NCBI GenBank assembly: GCA_006386115.1
Contig: VFIW01000002.1
Span: forward strand, 496,001-560,000
Direction of reading: 5' to 3'
DNA: 64,000 bases
DNA from: Globisporangium splendens
Taxonomy: Eukaryota > Oomycota > Peronosporomycetes > Pythiales > Pythiaceae
The notes under the pieces are model-generated. The model saw only the letters and a list, made by a program, of their open reading frames with translations. It did not search any database and had not been told where the DNA came from. Of this stretch, positions 11,454 through 21,600 are shown piece by piece. Each line of letters opens with the position of its first letter. The first letter of the stretch is position 1. Position numbers and translations under genes: made by a program.

Positions 11454-13363
11454 AGATATGGAAATCGGAGGTGCCAATGCACAAGCAAGCTCACGAGCTG
11501 CTGATCTGCAAAGGGGGCACTTTCAAAGGTGCTCAGATCAATTGGAGCATCGTGGAAAAGGAGGCGTACCCCATAATCAGGGCGTGCACCGACTTGGAGT
11601 ATCTACTCCAGCGCCAGAATGGATTCAAGATCTTTTGTGATCACGCAAACCTGATCAAGATTTTCTGTCCATCCATGGAGCTGAAGCTGCACATCCGTGG
11701 GAAGCTGCAGAGGTGGGCAATGCGTCTCACTGGCTATCGTTACGACATTGAGCACATCAATGGAGGTGACAACCTCTGGGCGGATATTGTTTCTCGATGG
11801 GGACCAAGTAAAGATGCAATCGCGGCCGTGAATATGAAACTGCTCCGTACTTGCAATCCTGCCCAACTATCAACACTCCGCCCGCTGCAAGATGATCACT
11901 TTGAATGGCCAACTCGCGCTGAAGTGATTGGTGTCCAGAAGCGTTATGCGAACAGCGTAAGCGGAACAACTGAAGCAGCCGACGGTGCTATTCTTGTCGA
12001 CGGAAAACTTTGGATTCCTACGCAGGCTGTCGGTCTGTTGGAGCGCATCCTGGTAGTCACACACTGTGGAGTCCAGTCCCACCGGGGTGAACAAGTGATG
12101 ACCAACCAGCTACAGGCCATCTTTGCGATCGAGAACGTCGCACGCCGAGTGAAGGCGTTCGTGAGAGCTTGTTTGCTATGCAAGCACGTGAAGGGTGGTG
12201 TTGTGATCCAACGTCCGTGGGACGAACCGCAAGCTATTCCAACACGCAATGAAGTTCTCCACATGGATTTCCTGTTCATGGGCGAGACCTACGGACCCAC
12301 ACAATATGTATTGGTTCTGAAAGACGAACTGACGCATTACTGTGAGCTCGTGGCCTGCGACTCAGCCACGTCGGAAGTTGCAGCTGCTGCCGTCCTCGAT
12401 TGGGCTAAGCGCTTCGGTTATCCAAAGGTCTGGGTGTCCGACAATGGGTCCCATTTCAAGAATCAGACTCTGGAATGCCTGCGCGCTCGGGTTGGCGCGA
12501 AGCACCGATTTACCCCAGTCTACACGCCGTGGATTAACGGTACAGTCGAGCGACTGAACCGTGATATTCTGCAAGTAATGCGAATGTTGCTGTTGGAGAT
12601 GAAGCTGGACACAAAGAACTGGGAGTATTTGCTCCCTGTGGTGCAGCACAATCTGAACAACTCGCCGGTTGCCTCTCTTGCGAACAAAGCACCGGTGGAG
12701 CTGTTTACTGGGCTTGAAGCCTCGACCCCGTTGGATTCGTTGCTGCTCCCAGATGGGACTGCAACCGCCTCCAGCCTCAAGACCATAGACCTCACCAACG
12801 TCGAAGAGTCCCTTGCGAAACTGCGTTTGGATCTGCAGGCGATACATGCCAAAGTTGGTGACACGAAGGAACGCAAGCGGCTCTACCAAATGGCAATGAA
12901 GAAAGGACAAGTCTGTAACTTCTCTATTGGTGACTACGTGCTATGGTCGCGAGTTGACGCCCGCCTGGACGGAAACAAGTTGATGGTGCGCTGGCTTGGG
13001 CCATTTCGCGTTGCTGCTGTCCTCCCGCACTCATTCCTCATCCAGCACCTCATCACTGGCGAAGAGTATGATGTGCATGGAAGCCGTCTGAAGTTCTACA
13101 GCGACTCCAGTCTCGACGTCGATGAGGAGCTTCTGGAGCACGTCTCTCTCCAGGGGCTAAAACTGGGTGTTGCTGCGATCGTGGACCACAGGCGCAACAC
13201 CACAACGAAGAAGTGGGAACTTTTGATCTCGTGGCAAGGGTTACAGTCAATTGAAGACTCCTGGGAGCCTTTCACTACAATGCTGCGCGATATCCCAGTG
13301 AAAGTGCGCGAATACGCTGAGCAGCATGACGCACAACAGCTCATTCGACTGATGCCGAAGTAG
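11405..13363 (+). CDS. RNase H-integrase-chromodomain part of pol, retrotransposon 1
   Basis: Continuation of the polyprotein in the -1 frame, without a Met of its own at the join. It begins in RNase H (FGWAVVVTQ; later EYLLQ, ADIVSRWG). It continues with the integrase: HHCC zinc region (THCGVQSHRG...CLLCKHV) and the D-D-E core (MDFLFMG, VSDNGSHF, NGTVERLNRD). A C-terminal chromodomain follows (WELLISWQGLQSIEDSWEPF, about residues 598-620). The chromodomain is what places the element among chromoviruses, where it is thought to steer integration to particular chromatin. The lesion at about 11426-11432 separates this part from the upstream enzymes. Confidence 0.9.
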   Translation: MYRCLQFGWAVVVTQVKIWKSEVPMHKQAHELLICKGGTFKGAQINWSIVEKEAYPIIRACTDLEYLLQRQNGFKIFCDHANLIKIFCPSMELKLHIRGKLQRWAMRLTGYRYDIEHINGGDNLWADIVSRWGPSKDAIAAVNMKLLRTCNPAQLSTLRPLQDDHFEWPTRAEVIGVQKRYANSVSGTTEAADGAILVDGKLWIPTQAVGLLERILVVTHCGVQSHRGEQVMTNQLQAIFAIENVARRVKAFVRACLLCKHVKGGVVIQRPWDEPQAIPTRNEVLHMDFLFMGETYGPTQYVLVLKDELTHYCELVACDSATSEVAAAAVLDWAKRFGYPKVWVSDNGSHFKNQTLECLRARVGAKHRFTPVYTPWINGTVERLNRDILQVMRMLLLEMKLDTKNWEYLLPVVQHNLNNSPVASLANKAPVELFTGLEASTPLDSLLLPDGTATASSLKTIDLTNVEESLAKLRLDLQAIHAKVGDTKERKRLYQMAMKKGQVCNFSIGDYVLWSRVDARLDGNKLMVRWLGPFRVAAVLPHSFLIQHLITGEEYDVHGSRLKFYSDSSLDVDEELLEHVSLQGLKLGVAAIVDHRRNTTTKKWELLISWQGLQSIEDSWEPFTTMLRDIPVKVREYAEQHDAQQLIRLMPK

Positions 13364-13411
13364 CGCCCCCAAGTTCCATTCGCTCCGTCCGTGCTCAACT
13401 CTGGGGGGCAA

Positions 13412-13760
13412 TGTGGTGATTGGCACCTAGTTTAGATCGAACGGAGCAGTTGCAGTTGAGGTCCAGGGACCGTCACTCAGGGGACGTCACTCGCGCAGGT
13501 ATTCGGCAAGTGAGTCATTTGGGAAATGACTCACCTCAGGTAGTGAGTCATCGCTGCTTGTACTTGAACTGCGTATGTGTATGTGCATGTTGCATTTAGC
13601 GACACAAAGGCCCAGTGTGTTGTTACTCTCTTCCAAGCACTTGGTGCTCTGGGCCGACACTGCCATGGGGAACAGCAAGAGCTTTGGGATAATCGGCCGA
13701 TAGGCATGCATGAATGACAACATTGAACAATTTGCCTTTTATAGCACTGGTCGTGCCATA
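13412..13760 (+). repeat. 3' LTR of retrotransposon 1
   Basis: 349-bp partner of the 5' LTR, preceded by the purine-rich tract and followed by the target duplication TCGTG at 13761-13765 and the resumed HECT coding sequence. Confidence 0.96.
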
Positions 13761-13898
13761 TCGTGCAAGATGAAGTACATCTCGAGCCACGCATGCTTCA
13801 ATCGACTCGATATCCCGACGTACCGCTCCAAGAAGGAGCTGAAAGCGTTCCTGTACACGATGCTCGAGACCGAGTTGACCGGGTTTACCACCGCCTAG

Positions 13899-14402
13899 AG
13901 TGATCGAAACTCGGGGCTTGTCGTGTGCCACGACGAATAGAAGCCGTCATGAGTATGCTGTGGTGCAAGAACGAGTGCACGGCTTCTGAGAGATAAAGTG
14001 TTTCTCGACTTCACTCTGAAACGCATATTTGCGAAGCTGCATCCAGAGTAGTGATGGGGACGTTAAATTCAGTTGAGACGTTGGCTATGATGTCAGCGGA
14101 AACAACGCTTCTGCGACCATGAATTTGTTGTTTTCGCGGCAAAAGCAGTTCGGCAAATATTGACCCGACAGATTGAGAGAACTACTTATTTGATTGGTAC
14201 TTACTATCATGTCTGTGCAATTGCATCGCCGCCAAGTCGTTATAAGGAAATTGCCATTGATTTTGTGTGCATCTTTGATCTTGCTTAGTGCAACATGCTC
14301 GGTACGACTGACATCCTAAACCCTTTGAAATGCTCAAAAGTACGCTTCGAACCCTGTTTGTGTTTATCTGCGTCCTGAGAATTGGCCACCAGAGCCAAAA
14401 TG
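13899..14402. other. Intergenic between two convergent HECT genes
   Basis: 3' flank of the interrupted HECT gene. No coding region or RNA gene is visible; the SINE at 14417 inserted at its right end. Confidence 0.5.
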
Positions 14403-14416
14403 AATCACTACTGAGA

Positions 14417-14664
14417 TGAACCGGTGGCGCGGTTCTAGTGGGGTAAGCTTCTGACCTCTACGCTGTTGATTGCGGGTTCGAGTCCCGTTCGGAGCGGGAT
14501 TTTCAACAAGCGGAAATTCGAAGTTCTTCGGGCCTAATCAGGGGTAGCGGTGGGACCCCATGGGGGGCAATAAGACCCAGCCCTGTAATTCCTACTCATC
14601 AATAAAAATCGGCTATTGTAGGTCACAACGATGAACCTAAATATACCTCACTTTCAAAATCAAA
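14417..14664 (+). mobile_element. SINE with tRNA-like head and LINE-derived 3' end
   Basis: A 248-bp insertion bounded by a perfect 14-bp direct repeat, aatcactactgaga, at 14403-14416 and 14665-14678. The head has RNA polymerase III type boxes: A-box-like ctagtggggtaag (14435-14447) and B box ggttcgagtcc (14475-14485). I could not fold the head into a good cloverleaf, so it is tRNA-derived rather than a tRNA gene. A central part of about 120 bp has no match I recognise. The last ~40 bp (14614-14651) follow the 3' terminus of the LINEs in this window (tattgtaggtcac..., gatgaacctaaatatacctc), then an A-rich tail. There is no coding capacity. Shared 3' end and equal-length target duplications imply mobilisation by the LINE reverse transcriptase. 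Confidence 0.85.
14435..14485 (+). promoter_or_regulatory. Internal Pol III promoter of the SINE (A and B boxes)
   Basis: A-box-like ctagtggggtaag at 14435-14447 and a near-consensus B box ggttcgagtcc at 14475-14485, spaced about as in tRNA genes. Confidence 0.65.
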
Positions 14665-14843
14665 AATCACTACTGAGACACATTTCGTAAAGAAACGTGA
14701 TCATCGTATTCGACGCATTCGCACACAAGAAAAGGAAGGCATTGGAGTTCAGATCAAAAGCGAAATCCAGTTTACTGGTACTGCAATCATATTTTCATTA
14801 TAAATACATACTTCAGCATTTCTCTCCTGCTTTTGCTGCGCTT

Positions 14844-17099
14844 CTACGCGATCGTGAAGCCGTACAATTCAGTCTCGAGCGTCGCGCGCAGCACGGTCTC
14901 GAGCTCCTTTTTCGTTCGGTACAGCGGCAGATCGAGGCGATTGAAGCACGCGTGGCTGGAAATGTACTGCGTCGAGTAGTACGACACACCCTTCAGGTTG
15001 AATGGACTCAGACGGCCATCGTAGCTCGTCAGACCGGCAAAGCCCGAGAGCGGGACTCGGGACGAGCCCGTCGCGAACTGAAGCAATCGGCGACGGTACT
15101 CGTTCGGGAGATCTCGCACGACCTCCCAGAACCACTTGAGCACCGACGTGCCCTGCAAATTGACGGACGCCACGGTGTTCGCCTCCCAGTCATCCACGTT
15201 GAGCTCCTGCGTGCCGCAGAGCAAGTAGTCAAACTCCTCGGCGTCAAAGATCATGAGCAGATCCTGCGGGATCACGTCGTACAGACCCTTGAGGAACATG
15301 TACATCTGACTCGAGACGCTCTCAAAGATCACGTACTGGAACTTGCGCTCAACGAACTGCGCCTTGTTGGCGTCCGTGACGGGGATATTGCGGCCGTTTG
15401 GGATCAAATCAATCGTGATCTTGTCGTCACCGCGTTGCTCCGTGACGCTGAAGTCGAGACCTAGCGTCTCGGCACCGTCGTTCTCCAGGATCCACGCCAG
15501 GCTTCGATACAGAGCTGGGTCCAACGACTCCAAGTCCGTGAAACTCACAGGGATGCCTAAGATGATCTTGATCAGCGGCAGCGCCAAGTGGAACCCCCAG
15601 ACGCCACCCTCGAGTAGTGCACGGCCCACCAATCGTCCACTCGAGAAGTAGTACGTGAGATGGTCTTCGCCAATATCGTGCGCCGAGTTCGGGTTGAAAT
15701 AGTACGTTTGCTCGGCGTGATTGCGGCGCTGAAACAGTCCGAGCACTGGATCCAACAGCAGCTCGTTGACCAGCAAAAACCACTCGCGGTGAACGCCGCC
15801 AGCGTCCACGCCGTTTTCGTCCAGGAACTTGATGCGCATGAACGAGCGCATGTTCTTCTCGTCGATGCAGCTCACGTGGCTCACTGACTGCTCCAACATG
15901 TACTCGCGGTGCACTGACAGCTTGATGTGCTCGACCTCAGCAGGCACGATCAGCGCCGACGTGCTCACGACAAAGTGCGCGTACTTGGTCGGGAAATCCT
16001 TGGCTGCGAACTCCACGACCTCTTTCTTTCGCTCCGACGTCGCGTCCTGGACCGTTGAGCTGCCCGTGGGAAACACAGCGGCATTGGCCTCCGCCGCAGC
16101 CACAAGGTTCATCGAGACGAATGCGTTCGTGATGATGGTCGGAGACTCGCTCTCAGACGGCTTTTCATTTGCAGTGGCATTATCGACTGTTGCAGTATCA
16201 GGCGAGGAAGCTGGCGAAGTGAATTGCACGACGTACCCAGGGTACTGCGACTCAGCGACGCTGACAGCTGATGAGGATGAGGAAGAACTAGAACTTGGAC
16301 TAGTTGCCTTCGACGAACTCTCGTCGCTCCCTACATCGTTCACGTAACCTCGATACCAAAACATGTTGCCCTCGACATCCAGCTTGCGCATCCACTCCTT
16401 TCGTTTTCTGCAGACACACAAGTTGTCCGTAAGCTCTTCAGAACGCCATCATAGTGACACACAACTGCCAAAATGCAAACGCACCGCACGCGCAGTTGCT
16501 GGGATGTGAGCTTCTTCTTCTTCTTCGTTGTGACTGTTGGGGTAGTTGAAGCACTGGTAGTATTTTCACTATTGCTACTGTCTTCGTTGCTCTCGGCATC
16601 GTCTTCATTCGACGTGCTGGCAGCAGCAACTGGCGCAGTCGGCAGCTTTTGGCCGCAGAGGCTGCAGTGCGCAAAGCGCGTAAAGTTGGTGAACTCGCAC
16701 CCGGGACATATCGTAAACCCGGCTTCTGCATCTCTATATAGAGCGATTCAATGCACATGAACCCGTCAGCCTCAATCTCACGTTATCAACAAAAATTCGC
16801 AGTAAAAGACACGTACTTTGTAGCTGCATCGACGCGATGTCCCACTGTTTCGCCACTATAACCATCACACAAACAACGGCACGGATAACATATTAGCGTC
16901 TTCATTTTGCGTACAGCCGTGCATTCGCATTTGCATGATCGTACCTGAGCAGTGGGGTCTGCAGCTGCTGCTGCTGGATGCGGTCTTTGCGTCCGCGGTG
17001 CATCATCACGGCTACGAGACCGCCAAAGAGCGCCACGAGCGGCAAAAACTGGTAGTACATGGCCGAGCTCGGGCCCACGAACTGCTGCTGACTCGACAT
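14844..17099 (-). CDS. HECT-type E3 ubiquitin ligase, membrane-anchored, complete
   Basis: The intact family member, 668 residues from four exons: 17099-16945, 16855-16817 (39 nt), 16733-16485 and 16407-14844. Introns are about 75-90 nt with GTACG/GTGCG donors. Residues 15-33 form a hydrophobic segment (YYQFLPLVALFGGLVAVMM) after a short polar N-terminus, suggesting a membrane anchor. Around residues 69-90 is a RanBP2-like zinc finger (CPGCEFTNFTRFAHCSLC), a fold known to bind ubiquitin or RNA. A WW-like stretch follows (EWMRKLDVEGNMFWYRG), then a linker rich in Ser/Thr/Val, then the HECT domain with the catalytic loop SSHACFNRLDLPLY near the C-terminus. In the HECT family this cysteine forms the ubiquitin thioester. 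The start is the only Met that precedes the hydrophobic segment. Function firm at family level, substrate unknown. Confidence 0.93.
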
Positions 17100-18198
17100 G
17101 CTGGTCGTTTATCTTCTTTCTGCTGCTGCTTATATAATGCTTCTTTGATTTGTGCCGAAGTCTCGGCAGCGTTGCGGCGGCGCGTGTTTTGAAGAGTGGG
17201 GTGGCGGACCAGAGACGCCGAGCGCGAGCCTTTCCACTGGGTGTATGCGCGTCTGTGATTGCGCGCAGCAGACAGTGAGAAGATGGCGGATTGTGCGCCA
17301 TCATCACGCAGATTTTAAACTGCGATTTGGTGACTTGCCATGCAATCATCAGTATGAAGTAATCATGACGCGATCCCCACATGACTTCAACGCGGAGTCA
17401 GACGTCAAATGCGGACTTAATAATGTAATTAACTCTTTAGAAATGTTGCGGAGTTAGTTGAAGGAGCGGTTCGTAAACATTGCGCAGACTTTATTACTAT
17501 TACTCTGAGACAGTCTGACGGACATAGGGGGAACAAACACTGTGCGAAACTGGGTGACTCGAGGGCTTTTGAATCGACTAACAGCGTGCCAATTGCTGGC
17601 TTCAGTGGCGAGAAGCGCGTGTGAACAAATAAGGAACTGCCGAGCTTCCACAGAGCTCCTCTGAAAGATCGTTTCAGAATTAAACCGCGGCTTTTGAATC
17701 ATTCTCTTCCATCCGCCAGACGGAGATCAACCTAGACTTCAACATGTGCGTAGGACACGGTGCGCGTGTTTTTGTTTGCTTGTTTTTGTTGTTTGTTTAT
17801 GGGTGTGGTGTTCTGCTGTCGCAGAGTTCGGTGATGTAGCAGCGCCAGGCGGCATCATCATGTCGGGAGATGTATCCTTGAGCATCAGTTTTGTGATGAT
17901 GGCTTTTTTCTCATTCCAATCGTTAATTGCTGTACACTCAAAAAGTTGATCAATAGTTGATAGCTCTGTGTCAATAATTGTATCATCAATACTGTTTCCG
18001 AGTGAGCAAACAACAAGCTGGCAAATATTGCTTTAGCATCAAACTGGAATAAATTGTCTGCACAAAACGAAGGACTCGCCACAATCGTTCTTGGAACCGC
18101 AGCGTATTCACCACGGCGTATTCAACTCGCCACGACATGCCACACACACAAAGCATATACACTATTATTGGCCGCGGTAAGCCCGTACTATTCAGCCG
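17100..18198. other. Intergenic, upstream of the intact HECT gene
   Basis: About 1.1 kb with no supported gene. An A/T-rich stretch (tatataatgc on the minus strand, near 17135) lies about 35 bp before the HECT start codon and could be promoter sequence, but I see no clear Inr/FPR pair. Confidence 0.4.
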
Positions 18199-18405
18199 TC
18201 AGCGTCGCGCACAGAAAGTCTTGAGCTCTCTCTGGGAGCGGTACGTGGGGATATCATCAATTCGACTAAGGCACGTTTTGCTTGAAAGTTGATTCATCCT
18301 GCGCGTGGAAGCGGACACAACCGACTATCACAGCTGGTCAGTCCAGCAAAGCTTGGGGAGTGTGGGACTCGGCACGATCCTCTTGCAGCAGCCTTCGTCT
18401 GATGC
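18199..18405 (-). pseudogene. Relic of a fourth HECT ligase gene (C-terminal part)
   Basis: Three short minus-strand stretches in different frames line up in order with the HECT C-lobe of the neighbours: RRLLQ (about 18385-18400), FAGLTSCDSRLCP (about 18310-18353, family FAGLTSYDGRLCP) and IPTYRSQRELKTF (about 18215-18260, family IPTYRSKKELKAF). Frameshifts separate them, and the catalytic SHACF region is replaced by a shorter, altered stretch ending TCLSRID. This is a decayed copy in the same orientation as the intact gene 1.1 kb away. No function expected. Confidence 0.78.
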
Positions 18406-18620
18406 AGCAAACTACTCTCCTCCTACTTCCGCGACACAGATTTTGCCGCGGAAACTTCAGCACACAGCACTCCCTCTCTTTGTCGAATTGGGAGCGGTCG
18501 TGATCTCGGACACTGAAAACTATAATATATTGCAGATAAGTCAATCGCAACAAATGCCAAATGGACCACAATCTCTCAATAGCATAGAATAATACACTGC
18601 GATGCGAGTAGAAGACCAAG
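18406..18620. other. Short non-coding gap
   Basis: No supported gene; possibly decayed HECT sequence upstream of the relic, or LINE-B target sequence. Confidence 0.4.
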
Positions 18621-21600
18621 TTTATTTTTTTTATTTTATTTTATAAGGTGAGGTATATTTAGGTTCATCGTCGTGACCTACAATATCCATTCTCCTACCT
18701 AATCTTCATTACGAATTTCATCTAGGAGTGCAAATGTGTCTATAGCGCGGATTGCACTAGATCACTTCTGAATGCTAAATAATCTTTGACCAGGATGGCA
18801 TGTTCTCTTGATCCTATGTGAGGCTGCCTTGTGTTGTCCAATGACCTTGGGTCTTCCGAGCTTCGCATAAGCCAATGCATGACGTCGTTGTCGAGATCCT
18901 GGGTGAGATTGTTGAAAGCAGCTCTTTGAGTTGGGAAGTGAACCTGCGTTGAGGTTCTGGTGTCAATGGCTAGGTTGGCGGCTGAGTCCGCCATCTTGTT
19001 GAAGGCACGGTAGTGATGGTACCATCCTCGGATGTCGATGCAATCCGCGAGTCGTCGACTTGTCTAGTATAAACGTGTCAATCGGTGCTGTCGAGGGGAC
19101 CGATGCATTCGCTGTTGGGAGATAATGAGTGCACTGTCTCCAATCACGTACAGCGGTTCGAAGTGACTGCGTTGGGCTTCTCGGAGTCCATGTATGAGAC
19201 CCCAGTACTCGGCAAAGTTGTTGGTCGTGTCCTTCCTGCTATACGCCATGCTCGCGGCCCAAATTAAACTGGCTGTGTGCGAGTCCTTGTGGACACGCGC
19301 GATAATGGATCCAGTCCCTCCTGGTCCTGGATTGCCGCGTGATCCACCATCGAAAAACAACAGGTAAACGCCGCGAGTATCACTTGGAGTCAAGGGGGTG
19401 GCGTCGGTTTGGCTGAGAAAGCAGTCGACATAGCCCTTGAGAACTGCCGCAACCGTGTGACCGTCCGAGTCTCCAGCTTGCGCTTCAGCGAGTCGTGTGA
19501 GGTTTCGCATTCCTGCCTCTAATCTGGTCATCATGATCGCCATCTCAGAAGTCGATTCGATTGGATCCGAATCCATGCGTCGCAGATGCGCACACCAAAT
19601 GGCTTGTATGAGCGACGCGCTCATATATCGCCACAGCATGTGTGCGACGGGATAGAGGTGATCTTGGAGATGTTCATTGGAGAACTTGTGTCCGATAATG
19701 TGTCTCTTGATCGTGGTCCATGCACGCCTTGGAGTATGTGGTAGATCCAGACTGAAGATCCAGATTGCGGGGTCGTGACCAGGAGTGATTCCGATCTTCG
19801 CCCATAGCGCATAAAAGTAGTTCCACACGAGTCTGGCTTTCGGACACTCCCAGAGTAGATGTTGAACAGAAGATTGGACAACTTGGGAACATTCAGGATT
19901 CGAGCAGGATAGATCAGCTTTCTCATAGTTCCACAAGGAGAGTCGGTTGGCTTTCAGCCGGAGAAGAGTCTGAGCCGTATAAACTGTAATCCCTGGGATG
20001 TTGTGTAATTCGCTCCATTGGATTAATTGCAGTCCTGGCCACAGAGATCCTGCTGTGTGGACAGCTTTGTTGACTGCTGCATCTCGAGTATCTTTGCCAA
20101 TTTGTGTCCTCGTTGCTGCAACTTGTTGCCGATAGAAAGATATGGTCGTATTGTATCGTCCGTTGCCACCCCATAGTTGCACGATTCTTGTGAAAAGTGG
20201 ATGTGCATGGAACGACACCTTCTGCCCGTTCAAGTCTCTTGTTGCCATGACGTCACAGTCCATTGCAGAGTGGACTGTATGCGTAGCTTTGACTAGGGTC
20301 GTGTCGACGTGGGTCAGAGTTGCTTCACTGGTGTGCAGATGCCATTCGTGGTTATAATGACGTTGCCCGTTGTACAGTCGAAGCACATTTGTTTGCTGTG
20401 GTCGATACAGAAGCTGTGGGAAGTTGGATACCAACGTAGCACATAACCGCTCGAGCGCTCGAATATATGGCCGGGAGAATCCGGAGATTCCACATGTTGG
20501 GATGAAGTTAAGCACTCCTGGTCTTATCCACTCCCATCGAAGTATGTCACCCAGTTGTGCCGTTCCGACTGATAATGATGTGTGAGCAAGCTTGTATGGG
20601 GAACCGTTGGAATCAAGAAGCCACCCATCTGCAGTCGAGGTCATGTATGGCGACCATTCTGCACAGAATGTCCCACGTAGCTTTCGTCCTTCAGCGATGA
20701 TACCTGGAAGCCTGTCAGACATTTTAGAGCTGAGGTCGATCTGGAACACATCGCCGTCCCATTGAGTCTGCATAATTGTCGACTTGAAGTGCTCGTAACA
20801 CCAACGTACATTATCACGTTCTCTGGGATCATAGGGTCGAGAATGGAGCGACGCACATAATGCTGCGCCAGTTGTCCACATGTTATCACGAAGCTGGAGT
20901 GGCCGCCTTGGAATTGCATCGAGCGGCGTGATGTACATCGAAGAAGCCCTTGTGTTGTGCAGCAAGATTTCCCCGACGACCTGATCGATGTGAGAGGTTG
21001 TGATTGCCCATTTGGAGACTGCTGTGGCACTCATCGTCATCAGCTCCGTTCTGATGTTGGGTGCTGACAAGCCTCCATTCATTTTTTTGAGCTCAGCTTG
21101 TTCTTCCTTCATCCACGGTTTCGCAGGCTTACCATTCCTTGAGCCCCAGATAAATTGTTTCACTAGGTCGTGTAGCTGATTGACAATAGCCGTAGAGGGC
21201 CAGGAGTGCCTGGCCACATAAAGCACTTTGGGTATGATGACGGCACTGGCAATTGCTGCGCGTTGGGCGACAGAGTGAGTTTTGAGACGCGCAAGTCGAA
21301 GTCTGACACGTAAGGCTTGGATGCACTTTGACCAGTTACTTGCATTCGAAGGCGTTTGTCCGACTTGGATGCCGAGGTAGCGGCAATGTTCCTCACGTTG
21401 TAGCACATGAATGTCACTGACTGACTCTTCGGTGGAGCTGTATTCCTTGTTCAACGGTAATACTGCAGATTTGTGCCGATTGACTCGAAGCCCAGAAGCT
21501 GCTCCATATTTGTCCAGGATTGCAAACACGGCATTAATATCCTTGGGATCACTAAGATAAATGGTCGTGTCGTCTGCGTATCCTCCAAGTCTGACTTCAG

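Larger units (their letters stand above)
8490..13760 (+). mobile_element. Chromovirus-type Ty3/gypsy retrotransposon 1
   Basis: Complete LTR element of 5.27 kb with 349-bp LTRs differing at two positions by my reading, hence young. Ends are TGTGG...CCATA, an imperfect 5-bp inverted repeat without the usual terminal CA. Flanks carry the 5-bp duplication TCGTG. Internal order is gag, protease, reverse transcriptase, RNase H, integrase and chromodomain, the Ty3/gypsy order. A purine-rich tract (ggggggcaa) lies just before the 3' LTR. I found no convincing primer binding site next to the 5' LTR. The pol frame is broken once, in RNase H. Confidence 0.96.
6712..13898 (+). pseudogene. HECT E3 ubiquitin ligase split by an LTR retrotransposon
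   Basis: Third member of the local HECT family. Exons: 6712-6750 (the same 39-nt microexon as the paralogues), 6851-7033 (zinc finger CPGC..N..CCLC), 7134-8489 (WW-like motif and most of the HECT domain), then, past the retroelement, 13766-13898 with the HECT tail including the catalytic region SHACFNRLDIPTY and stop TAG at 13896. The element inserted inside the codon run for Thr-Ser-Ser-Cys and duplicated TCGTG (8485-8489 and 13761-13765); the reading frame is otherwise continuous across it. As it stands, translation enters the LTR and stops at 8508, so the product lacks the catalytic cysteine. Exon 1 is uncertain: a weak hydrophobic frame lies at 6510-6573. Confidence 0.88.

Noticed and set aside
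14417..14500. Functional tRNA gene at the SINE head
   Set aside because: Acceptor and anticodon stems do not pair by eye and the unit sits inside a 14-bp duplication; better read as tRNA-derived.
14697..15464. 255-codon plus-strand frame over the HECT gene
   Set aside because: Antisense to the intact HECT exon 4; no domain of its own.
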